Source: a virus
IMG/VR virus record: IMGVR_UViG_3300042516_000769
Span: 1 to 21,492 of that record
DNA: 21,492 nt
Reading direction: 5' to 3' (one strand)
Positions 6,220-12,453 of this stretch are shown here, in pieces; within the stretch, counting starts at the first letter, position 1; each line of letters opens with the position of its first letter. A program made the position numbers and the translations under genes. The notes beneath the pieces were generated by a model that searched no databases, was not told where the DNA came from, and was given only the letters and a program-made list of their open reading frames with translations.

Positions 6220-6620
6220 ACGTTGCGCTCCTTCAGCGCGGCCTCAATGGCGAGGGCAAATTCAACCATCTCAGCATCGCTGCTCGGCTCGTTGTACATC
6301 GGGTAAATCTCATCCTCCGTCAGCCCTCGCCACTCGCGGCGGGGTGGGTGGGTGAAGAGCGGGGTTTCACCGCGCAGCCCAGGGCGGCGGTCGGCCGCAA
6401 GTACCAGCATGGTTGAGTGCAGCCACGGATGAGCGTCCTGCGGCGTGCTGGCATCGTGATACAGGTACGCCACCGGCTCCTGCTCCGGCTGCTCCAGCGC
6501 GGCGCGGAGGGCGGTGATGGCGTCACTGCAACGCTGCCCGCGCACAGGATCAACATGCCAGTTGAACAGGCTTTCCAACGCCTCCAGCGCCTGCTGGGCG
6601 GCGGTTCGTAGTGTGGTCAT
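6216..6620 (-). CDS. Hypothetical phage protein, 134 aa
   Basis: ATGA overlaps join it to neighbours on both sides. The N-terminal ~45 residues are helical (AQQALEALESLFNW, CSDAITALRAALEQPEQEPVAYLY), the middle resembles the EPVAY..H...LHSTMLVLAADRR...TPLFTHPP pattern of accessory proteins often found in phage early regions, and the C-terminus has LTEDEIYPMYNE...FALAIEAALKERN. This two-part layout is common in phage and prophage proteins of unknown function. No catalytic motif is seen. Confidence 0.75.
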   Translation of the reverse strand: MTTLRTAAQQALEALESLFNWHVDPVRGQRCSDAITALRAALEQPEQEPVAYLYHDASTPQDAHPWLHSTMLVLAADRRPGLRGETPLFTHPPRREWRGLTEDEIYPMYNEPSSDAEMVEFALAIEAALKERNV

Positions 6621-6925
6621 GCCTGCTCCTTCACAAACGTGCCATCAGGCATCAGCGTGCCTCGGCGGTCCTTGATCTGCTCGTAGGCTCCAGCCAAGCA
6701 GCGCGTCATGTCCAGGTCGCGCAGTGCGCAGTAGTTGATCAGGCACACCAGCACATCACCCACAGCGTCCTCGATGGCGGCGCGGTCGCGCTTGCCTTCG
6801 GCGTCGGCCAGCTCTCCCATCTCGCTCACGGCTTTGAGCAACTGGCTCACAGGCGTGGCATTGGGGATGATGCGCCTGTCCTCGGCCCACCTGATGACCT
6901 TCAATTCAATCTCTGACCAGCTCAT
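6617..6925 (-). CDS. MazG-like nucleotide pyrophosphohydrolase, 102 aa
   Basis: The all-alpha MazG core is visible: first helix with SEMGEL giving E35 and E38, and a later helix EDAVGDVLVCLINYC giving D53 and D57, the paired acidic motif that binds Mg2+ in MazG/dUTPase-type NTP pyrophosphohydrolases. These enzymes hydrolyse (d)NTPs to (d)NMP and pyrophosphate; phage versions may clean nucleotide pools or alter (p)ppGpp signalling. The length fits a single-domain phage MazG. It overlaps the helicase stop by four bases, so the two are probably translated together. Confidence 0.85.
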   Translation of the reverse strand: MSWSEIELKVIRWAEDRRIIPNATPVSQLLKAVSEMGELADAEGKRDRAAIEDAVGDVLVCLINYCALRDLDMTRCLAGAYEQIKDRRGTLMPDGTFVKEQA

Positions 6926-8523
6926 GTCCAGCTCCTCTTGATGACTCGGTGAAACTTCCCGTCCATGCGGTACTCGATGACCTTTGGCGGCCTGCTGCTG
7001 CTCATTTGCGCGGCCAGGTACTCCAGACCTTCGCTGTCACTCATGCGCTCAGCCTCGGCCAAGTGCGCGCCTGACGAGTTGGCCATGTTGAAGAGCTGCT
7101 GCAGCGCACGCTGGCCGGCATACCCTTCATGGAGCACCGGCAGATACTCGGTGATGGGCTTGTCCGACAGACTGCCATAGTAGGTGCAGGACAGCATCTC
7201 CTTGCCTGATGCGCGGCTGACGTGCTTGCGCCAGCTCCAGGAGGTGACCTCCAGGTCGCTGCCTTCCAGGCCCATGATGTCGTCGTTGCGCAGCTCCAGC
7301 TTCTTGCGCTCCGGCTCTGGGAATGGCGTCAGGCACGCAGGGCAGATGGCCACTGCGATGGCGCACAGCTCGCCACAGTTGTCGCAGACCTTGACTGGTG
7401 CCTCGCCATTGCCTTCTCCGGCCTTCTTGGGCGGCTGCACTGCGGTGATCGGCCCATGCGTGGCCACCACGCCAGCAAAGTCCAGCACCAGGCAATGGTC
7501 GGTGTGGCTCTTGACCCGCATGCCGCGGCCGGCCATCTGGACGTACAGGCTGGCCGACATGGTCGGGCGCAGCATGGCGATCAGGTCGATGTCAGGGTAA
7601 TCGAACCCAGTGGTCAGCACGTTGGCATTGGTCAGGGCGCGCAGCCGGCCAGCCTTGAACTCGGCCAGCAGGCGCTCGCGCTCCTTCTTTGGCGTCTCGC
7701 CTGTCACGCACTCGGCGGCCACGCCACGCTGGCGCAGGACTTCGGCCACATGGTGCGCGTGCTTGACGCCAGTGCAAAAGAGCAGCCAGGCCTTGCGATC
7801 ACCAGCCAGCTCGATGATCTCGCGCACCACCTTCTGGTTGTTGTCGTCGGTGTCGACTGCTGCCTGCAGCTCAGACTCAATGAACTCGCCACCACGCTTG
7901 TGGACACCAGTGGTGTCCAGCTTGGCCTTGGTGACCTTGCTGCGCAGTGTGGCCAGGTAACCCTTGAAGACCAGCTCCTCGATACTGACCGGCTCGATCA
8001 GGTCATCGAACAGCGCAGGTTTGTCGGTGATCAGGCCGTGCCCCAGGCGGTATGGCGTGGCCGTCAGGCCAATGACACGCAACGCAGGGTTGATGGCCTT
8101 CAGGTCGGCCAAGAACTGGCGATACCCGCCTTCGTCCTTGTGGTTGACCAGGTGGCACTCGTCGATGATCACCAGGTCGACGTGGCCGATCTGCTTGGCT
8201 TTGGTGCGGATGGACTGGATGCCTGCGAAGGTGATCGGCTCACCGAGCTGCTTTTTGCCGATGCTGGCGCTGTAGATGCCCATCGGCGCGCCTGGCCAGT
8301 GCTGGCGCATCTTCTCGGCATTCTGCTCAATCAGCTCCTTGACGTGCGTCAGCATCAGCACCACGGTCTCTGGCCAGTTCTGCAGCGCGTCCTTGCACAG
8401 CGCAGCCACGATGTGGCTCTTGCCGGACCCGGTCGGCAGCACCAGGCAGGGATTGCCTGCATGGCCTGCCTCGAACCACGCATAAAGCTGGTCGATGGTT
8501 CGCTGTTGGTAATCACGAAGCAC
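6922..8523 (-). CDS. SF2 DEAD/DEAH-type helicase with C-terminal zinc ribbon, 533 aa
   Basis: Motif Q (LRDYQQRTI), Walker A TGSGKS (31-36), motif II DECH (121-124), motif III TATP (154-157) and motif VI QMAGRGMR (329-336) place it in superfamily 2, in the RecQ/RecG/SSL2-like group of phage helicases. A zinc ribbon with C380, C383, C394 and C397 follows the second RecA domain. It should translocate on or unwind DNA during replication or recombination. The start is a GTG at 8523 with GGAGG five bases upstream, overlapping the previous gene by 11 bases. All motifs are intact. Confidence 0.92.
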   Translation of the reverse strand: MLRDYQQRTIDQLYAWFEAGHAGNPCLVLPTGSGKSHIVAALCKDALQNWPETVVLMLTHVKELIEQNAEKMRQHWPGAPMGIYSASIGKKQLGEPITFAGIQSIRTKAKQIGHVDLVIIDECHLVNHKDEGGYRQFLADLKAINPALRVIGLTATPYRLGHGLITDKPALFDDLIEPVSIEELVFKGYLATLRSKVTKAKLDTTGVHKRGGEFIESELQAAVDTDDNNQKVVREIIELAGDRKAWLLFCTGVKHAHHVAEVLRQRGVAAECVTGETPKKERERLLAEFKAGRLRALTNANVLTTGFDYPDIDLIAMLRPTMSASLYVQMAGRGMRVKSHTDHCLVLDFAGVVATHGPITAVQPPKKAGEGNGEAPVKVCDNCGELCAIAVAICPACLTPFPEPERKKLELRNDDIMGLEGSDLEVTSWSWRKHVSRASGKEMLSCTYYGSLSDKPITEYLPVLHEGYAGQRALQQLFNMANSSGAHLAEAERMSDSEGLEYLAAQMSSSRPPKVIEYRMDGKFHRVIKRSWT

Positions 8524-8755
8524 TGCGTCCTCCGTTCATTGCCTTCAGCTCGTCGATCCTCTGCTGCATCTGCTTTGCAGCGCGCAGAGCTGTGAGTTGG
8601 CCGATGTATTCGTAGCACAGGTTGGACAGGCGCTCGATCTCGGCGTGCTGGCGGCGCAGTTCGGCAGCGGCTTGTGCTTGTTCTGGATCGCCGACGTGCA
8701 GACTGCACGACTCAAGCGCCTGAGCCAGCCGCAAGGCTTCGGGTTGTGTGGTCAT
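8513..8755 (-). CDS. Hypothetical coiled-coil phage protein, 80 aa
   Basis: ATG at 8755 with AAGGGGG upstream, overlapping the preceding TGA by four bases (ATGA). Almost the whole product is helical with heptad character (LRRQHAEIERLSNLCYEYIGQL, LRAAKQMQQRIDELKAM). Such short coiled-coil proteins are common filler genes in phage early operons. The gene end overlaps the helicase start. No known function. Confidence 0.7.
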   Translation of the reverse strand: MTTQPEALRLAQALESCSLHVGDPEQAQAAAELRRQHAEIERLSNLCYEYIGQLTALRAAKQMQQRIDELKAMNGGRSAS

Positions 8756-9015
8756 GCTTGCCCCCTTGCGCGGAGGGCGGCGGCGCAGCGTTGCGCGATG
8801 CCCTCGATGCTGGCGTGCTGGTCGCAGATGTCTGCACACGCCTCGCGCTCGGCAGCGGCCACTTGTTCATTGCGCATGTAAAGCCACTCTGCATGGGCAA
8901 CCAATGCGTCAATGGCGAACACAACCTCGCGGTCAACTTCATCCCAGGTACGCTGATTGCGCTGACGCACCTTGTCAGCAATGGCGCGTGCGCGTTCAAT
9001 TGATGCGCTTCTCAT
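8752..9015 (-). CDS. Hypothetical helical phage protein, 87 aa
   Basis: ATG at 9015 overlaps the nuclease stop (ATGA). The product is helical, with the segment EREACADICDQHASIEGIAQRCAAALRARG, a pattern (EREAC...C......IA..I..R) that recurs in small phage early proteins. The cysteines are spaced irregularly and need not bind metal. Function unknown. Confidence 0.7.
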   Translation of the reverse strand: MRSASIERARAIADKVRQRNQRTWDEVDREVVFAIDALVAHAEWLYMRNEQVAAAEREACADICDQHASIEGIAQRCAAALRARGQA

Positions 9016-10037
9016 CCCACAATCCTCGCGTCAAAGGTCTCGCGCAGCTTCTCCACATACTCATCACCCAGGCTGCACATCTTGGGGTTGGCCAGAATCT
9101 CGCGGCTGGTGTAGACGTGCGCATCGCCTTCACCGTTGGCCACATCGCGGCCTTCGATGACGTAGACGGCCGTCCACTGGTCCAGGCCGTCCTTGCGCTC
9201 CCAGGGCACCAGGTCAGGGTGCAGGACATGGCTGTCGCAAGCCTGGCGCTGGAACTCCACCGGAATGCCATCGGCCTCGTGGCGCTCGCAGCGCCAGGTG
9301 CTGTCCTCCTTGGCCGTGCTGTGCGCGCAGGTGCGGCAGTTGACGTGCTTGGTGGTCTTGGTCTCGTGGCAGAACTCGTGCGCATCGCAGAACTTGCACT
9401 GATACCAGCTCGGATCGGTGCTGATGGGCGGCGGCATGCGATCTGATGTGGCCAGGTAATGGCCACGCCTGATGAACTTCTCGGCCACCTCTTTGTCGTA
9501 GCGCACACGCTCGGTGTAGATGCGGTCGTCGTCCTTGCAGACGGCCAGGTACAAGGCGCGGTCGATCTCAGTGCCATGCATGTAGAGCTGCATCTGGACA
9601 AAGTGCTCTGGCTTGGACTTCTCGACCCCGTTCTTCTCCAGGTCGGCAAAGCTCTTGGAGCTGTGCGTCTTGAACTCGGCCACATGGCGCTTCTTGGGCG
9701 CTGCAGGCACGCCAGACTCGATGATGGCGTCGATGCTGCCGGACACATGCACACCGAAGTCCACACGCGCCTGCTGCCGGCTGGTGCGCACGTCCATGCC
9801 GATGGCGCGCAGGTCCGACACGATGGTGGCCTCCTCCATCTGGCCGCGCCTGAACAGGCGCAGGATGCGGCCTGGAAACTGGGGCTGGACGGCCCAGCGG
9901 AATGACAGCCACAGCCACCTGTCGCATGGGTGGCCCAACTGGCTGCAGCCCATGTGCGGCCTGGGCGGCTCGGCCTGCTTCTCGTGGTGCTTGTCAATCA
10001 GGCCTTGGATGCTATGCTCTGGTTCGGGTATCTTCAT
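9012..10037 (-). CDS. RecB/Cas4-like PD-(D/E)XK exonuclease with Fe-S-type cysteines, 341 aa
   Basis: The nuclease core shows GSIDAI (D103), VAEFKTH (E121, K123) and QMQLY (Q148/Q150), the motifs of RecB-type nucleases. C38 near the N-terminus plus C214, C217 and C223 match the one-plus-three cysteine layout that binds a 4Fe-4S cluster in Cas4 and AddB. A second cysteine group follows (C234, C237, C250, C267). It probably resects DNA ends for the recombination module encoded just upstream. ATG at 10037 has AAGGAG upstream. There are no CRISPR genes nearby, so a phage recombination role is more likely than adaptation. Confidence 0.88.
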   Translation of the reverse strand: MKIPEPEHSIQGLIDKHHEKQAEPPRPHMGCSQLGHPCDRWLWLSFRWAVQPQFPGRILRLFRRGQMEEATIVSDLRAIGMDVRTSRQQARVDFGVHVSGSIDAIIESGVPAAPKKRHVAEFKTHSSKSFADLEKNGVEKSKPEHFVQMQLYMHGTEIDRALYLAVCKDDDRIYTERVRYDKEVAEKFIRRGHYLATSDRMPPPISTDPSWYQCKFCDAHEFCHETKTTKHVNCRTCAHSTAKEDSTWRCERHEADGIPVEFQRQACDSHVLHPDLVPWERKDGLDQWTAVYVIEGRDVANGEGDAHVYTSREILANPKMCSLGDEYVEKLRETFDARIVG

Positions 10038-10068
10038 GGTGCCCGTCTCCTTCTAGTGGTTGCCAACT

Positions 10069-10104
10069 GCCCAGGACCAGCTCGCGCTGGCCTGGGCTTC
10101 TTTT
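10069..10104 (+). terminator. Possible rightward (antisense) hairpin terminator
   Basis: GCCCAGG-A-CCAGC, loop TCGC, then GCTGGCCTGGGC pair as 12 bp with one bulged A, followed on the plus strand by TTCTTTT. As read rightward it resembles an intrinsic terminator, but the surrounding genes run leftward. It may block antisense transcription or serve as an mRNA hairpin between the DUF669 and nuclease genes. Confidence 0.4.
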
Positions 10105-10108
10105 CGAC

Positions 10109-10627
10109 TCACTTCTTCTGCCAGGGCGGCGCGGCCTTGGCCGGCGCTGCAGACGCTGCAGGAGCTGCTGCAGGTGCTGCTGCGGCAAAGGTGGGCGCTG
10201 CGCCACCATTGACGGCCTTGAACCCCTTCACATCGTTGCTGGCCTCGTAGGTCTTGCCAGTCTTCTCGTCGGTGCGCGCAGGGCGCACGTCCAGCTTGAC
10301 CTGGATGCTGGCACCAATGAGCTGGTCGGTGTCCTGAACCTTGGCCAGGCCGATGGCGCGCATGATCTCGCCAAGCTGCTGGCGGCCGATCTCCTCGGCC
10401 TTGGCGCTCGCGTTTTTGATGTTGAGGTTGCCGAACACCACGCGGCCCTGGTGGGTTGGTCCGGTGATGTCGTAGCGCAACTTGATGTACTGGCCATCGC
10501 CAGCGACCGTGCTCTTCAGCTCGGCCTGGGTGATGTTGGCTGTGTACCAGCCGGCCGGCAGCGGCTCGAAGTTGCTGGTGCCCTGGGGCATGTCAGAAGC
10601 TGCAAAGGTTTGTCCGAGAAAAGCCAT
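10109..10627 (-). CDS. DUF669 single-stranded-DNA-binding-like protein, 172 aa
   Basis: The N-terminal ~130 residues fit DUF669: FEPLPAGWYTANITQAELK, then KLRYDITGPTHQGRVVFGNLNI, GRQQLGEIMRAIGL and LIGASIQVKLDVR. DUF669 proteins sit beside phage recombinases and behave as SSB-like partners. An Ala/Pro-rich linker (~145-165) leads to a C-terminal PPWQKK. The acidic tip typical of bacterial SSB is absent. ATG follows AAGGAG that overlaps the stop of the previous gene. The order ATPase - 132-aa protein - DUF669 - nuclease supports a recombination role. Confidence 0.85.
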   Translation of the reverse strand: MAFLGQTFAASDMPQGTSNFEPLPAGWYTANITQAELKSTVAGDGQYIKLRYDITGPTHQGRVVFGNLNIKNASAKAEEIGRQQLGEIMRAIGLAKVQDTDQLIGASIQVKLDVRPARTDEKTGKTYEASNDVKGFKAVNGGAAPTFAAAAPAAAPAASAAPAKAAPPWQKK

Positions 10628-10630
10628 GAT

Positions 10631-11029
10631 TTACTCCTTGGTGGTGATGGGTTCGATGGTGAAAGAAGGGCGGCCAGGTTTGGCCGTGATTGCTCCGGCG
10701 AGTGCTTTGGTGATGGACTCATCTGTCGCCTTCCAGATGGCCATGTTGATCTCCGGCTTCCACCGGAACAGCGTGCTCAGGTGATCGGTCAGGCCGTGCT
10801 CGGCGGCCAGCTCCTGCACCTTGTCAGCGTCAACCTTGCGGTCGATGCGGCCGACGATCTTGATGGCGTATCCAGGCGTCTTGATGTTCTCGGTGCCTTC
10901 GGTCTGGTCCGAGAAGTTGGCCAGGGCGCGCATGGCATCCTCGAAGTCACGGCGGCGCTCTGTGGCCTTGCGCTCGGCCTCTTTGGCCTCCAGCCACTGG
11001 GCGGCCAGTTCCTGCATGGACTTGGTCAT
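10631..11029 (-). CDS. Conserved recombination-module protein of unknown function, 132 aa
   Basis: ATG at 11029 with GGGAAG upstream, two bases after the ATPase stop. The N-terminal half is a charged coiled coil (AAQWLEAKEAERKATERRRDFEDAMRALA). The C-terminal half has GYAIKIVGRIDRKVDADKVQELAAEHGL, LFRWKPEINMAIWKA and AITAKPGRPSFTI. This pattern recurs next to Sak4-like and DUF669 genes in proteobacterial phages but I know no biochemical role. Conserved adjacency makes a partner or regulator of the recombinase the best guess. Confidence 0.78.
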   Translation of the reverse strand: MTKSMQELAAQWLEAKEAERKATERRRDFEDAMRALANFSDQTEGTENIKTPGYAIKIVGRIDRKVDADKVQELAAEHGLTDHLSTLFRWKPEINMAIWKATDESITKALAGAITAKPGRPSFTIEPITTKE

Positions 11030-11031
11030 GA

Positions 11032-11706
11032 TCACTTCCCTCCGATCTTGGCGATGACTGCACCGAGGTCCGGTGCCTCCCAGGCGTCCAGCTTCCCGCT
11101 GCGGTCCTTGGCCAGCCAGAGGCCGTCTGAGTCGCACATCAGGGCGCGCTGGGTGTTGTTCTCGCTGTCCTTCTCGACACGCAGCGCCAGCACCTCGTCG
11201 AAGAAGTAGGGAAGAGCCTGTCCGGTCTTGTTGCCAGGCATCGAGGGCGCGTACAGCACGCGGCCCATTTCGTCCTGGGTCTTCTCCAGCTTGGCGCTCA
11301 TGTAGACGTGCCGACCAGGCAGGTCGCGGAATGCGCGGATGATGTCTGCCATCTGCTCCTGCATTGCACCGTAGGCCTGGCGTGGGTCTTTGGTGGCCTT
11401 CTTCTCGGCATTGAGCACCACCTCAGCGATCTCGCTGATGGAGTCCAGCGCGACCGACTGGAACCCCTTGGCCTCGTCGGACTGCGTCAGCCAGGTGTAG
11501 GCCTCCCGCAGCGTCTCCATGTCGCTGATCTCGATGAAGGGCAGGTCGGCGTCCTGGATGGACAGCAGGCCTCCTTCAGCAGACAGCACGATGGGCTGCG
11601 GCAGGGTCTTGATCAGTGAGGTCTTGCCTGCACCGGCCTGGCCGTAGACCAGGACTTTCACACCGTTGGCAGCCAGGCTGCCGGTGGTCTTCACGTTGAT
11701 TGCCAT
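11032..11706 (-). CDS. Sak4-like RecA-fold ATPase (AAA_24), 224 aa
   Basis: Walker A GQAGAGKTS lies at 22-30 and Walker B ALDSIS at ~86-91 after a short strand-helix core, the minimal RecA fold of Sak4/AAA_24 proteins. Sak4 recombinases anneal or exchange single strands and work with an SSB, which matches the DUF669 gene two genes downstream. ATG at 11706 has AAGGAG seven bases upstream; the longer in-frame extension crosses a terminator hairpin and is rejected. A plain phage NTP-binding chaperone role is the main alternative. Confidence 0.85.
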   Translation of the reverse strand: MAINVKTTGSLAANGVKVLVYGQAGAGKTSLIKTLPQPIVLSAEGGLLSIQDADLPFIEISDMETLREAYTWLTQSDEAKGFQSVALDSISEIAEVVLNAEKKATKDPRQAYGAMQEQMADIIRAFRDLPGRHVYMSAKLEKTQDEMGRVLYAPSMPGNKTGQALPYFFDEVLALRVEKDSENNTQRALMCDSDGLWLAKDRSGKLDAWEAPDLGAVIAKIGGK

Positions 11707-11728
11707 GTTGGCTCTCCTTCTTGGTTGC

Positions 11729-11752
11729 AAAAATGGCCGGCTTGCACCGGCC
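11729..11752 (-). terminator. Intrinsic terminator after the first leftward gene
   Basis: Read leftward, GGCCGG, loop TGCAAG, CCGGCC is followed directly by ATTTTTGC. It lies between the stop of the 127-aa gene and the Shine-Dalgarno site of the Sak4-like gene, so it should end or attenuate leftward transcription before the recombination genes. Confidence 0.7.
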
Positions 11753-11761
11753 TCGTTGTTG

Positions 11762-12145
11762 TCAATGAGCAGCGCGCTCAGCGAAGACACGCTGCAGCTC
11801 GATACCTTGACTGACATACTCGTCAGAACCGTAGACCGGATCGACTTCGTACCACTGAGTCGCATCCAGACGACCACCTTCTGCCAGGCGATCCTGAACA
11901 CGAGCCACCAGGCGCTCCAGGCGTGCGGTGGCATCTGCGCGCAGATCAGGGAAGTGCGGCTCGCCCGTCTCTTCGCAGTATTCGCACTTGGTGCCATTGA
12001 TGGCCAGGTTGTGCCTCCAGCGGCGACCGGTGTTCACGTTCACCAGCTCGACGAAAAAGCGCTCAGCGATGAAAGGATGACCATCGTCTTGACGACCTGC
12101 GTCGAACAGGTCAGAAACGACACCGACTTCAAACTTGCTGCTCAT
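11762..12145 (-). CDS. First gene of the leftward operon, hypothetical 127 aa
   Basis: ATG at 12145 with AGGAG six bases upstream; the open frame continues upstream through the promoter region and is not used. The product begins MSSKFEVGVVSDLF, has beta strands around RFFVELVNVNTGRRWRHNLAING, a C54-x2-C57 pair (CEYC), and a helical part (DATARLERLVARVQDRL). No family is recognised. Being the first gene after the leftward promoter and before a terminator, it is produced earliest and possibly at the highest level, but a role such as antitermination is only speculation. Confidence 0.75.
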   Translation of the reverse strand: MSSKFEVGVVSDLFDAGRQDDGHPFIAERFFVELVNVNTGRRWRHNLAINGTKCEYCEETGEPHFPDLRADATARLERLVARVQDRLAEGGRLDATQWYEVDPVYGSDEYVSQGIELQRVFAERAAH

Positions 12146-12195
12146 TTCAATCTCCTCGTTTGCTGCGCCTTCGGCCAATTCCGTTCGCGCAGTGG

Positions 12196-12224
12196 TTGAA
12201 CTGTAATCCATTCTGGAGTACCAT
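12196..12224 (+). promoter_or_regulatory. Rightward promoter for HTH/primase genes
   Basis: TTGAAC (12196-12201), 17-base spacer, TACCAT (12219-12224): four to five of six matches in each box. Transcription would begin near 12231, about 34 bases before the ATG of the HTH gene. It overlaps the leftward promoter almost completely. Confidence 0.5.
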
Positions 12225-12229
12225 GTCAA
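12200..12229 (-). promoter_or_regulatory. Leftward early promoter
   Basis: On the minus strand a perfect TTGACA (12229-12224) is followed after 18 bases by TACAGT (12205-12200). Transcription would begin near 12193 and lead into the 127-aa gene about 48 bases downstream. The consensus -35 makes it the stronger of the two opposing promoters. Confidence 0.6.
12203..12221. promoter_or_regulatory. 19-bp palindromic operator candidate
   Basis: GTAATCCATTCTGGAGTAC is a palindrome around a central TTC with one mismatched pair (arms GTA-A-TCCA and TGGA-G-TAC). It lies inside the spacer of both opposing promoters, so a bound dimer would block both. The HTH protein at 12265 is the likely ligand. Confidence 0.6.
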
Positions 12230-12264
12230 CACCCTGATGTGAAATTTTTACGACGAGGCCCAAA

Positions 12265-12453
12265 ATGCTGACCCTTGAACAAATCCGAGAGGCGCTGCGA
12301 GACCGCAGGCCTGGCCTGGTGGCTGAGGCCACCGGACTGCACCTGAACACTGTGCGAGACGTGCGCGATAACCCCACGGCCAACCCGACCTACAAGGTAC
12401 TCAAGGCGCTGTCGGACTACCTGACACGCAGGGAGGCCACGATCAATGGCTGA
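12265..12453 (+). CDS. Small HTH DNA-binding protein, Cro-like, 62 aa
   Basis: ATG at 12265 has GAGG upstream. The whole protein is one helix-turn-helix domain: IREALRDR helix, then PGLVAEATGLHLNTVRDVRDN (the turn and recognition helix) and TYKVLKALSDYL. This matches the XRE/Cro fold, with HLNTVR as the probable DNA-contacting helix. It sits directly downstream of the opposing promoters and palindrome and overlaps the primase-helicase gene by eight bases. It is likely the autoregulating switch protein. A CI-type partner is not visible in the window. Confidence 0.78.
   Translation: MLTLEQIREALRDRRPGLVAEATGLHLNTVRDVRDNPTANPTYKVLKALSDYLTRREATING

Noticed and set aside
7222-8595. 457-residue plus-strand frame opposite the SF2 helicase
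   Set aside because: Shadow of the helicase coding frame; all helicase motifs are in the minus frame.
9012-10037. Cas4-like nuclease as part of a CRISPR adaptation system
   Set aside because: No cas1, cas2 or repeat array in the window, and the neighbours are a phage Sak4/DUF669 recombination set.
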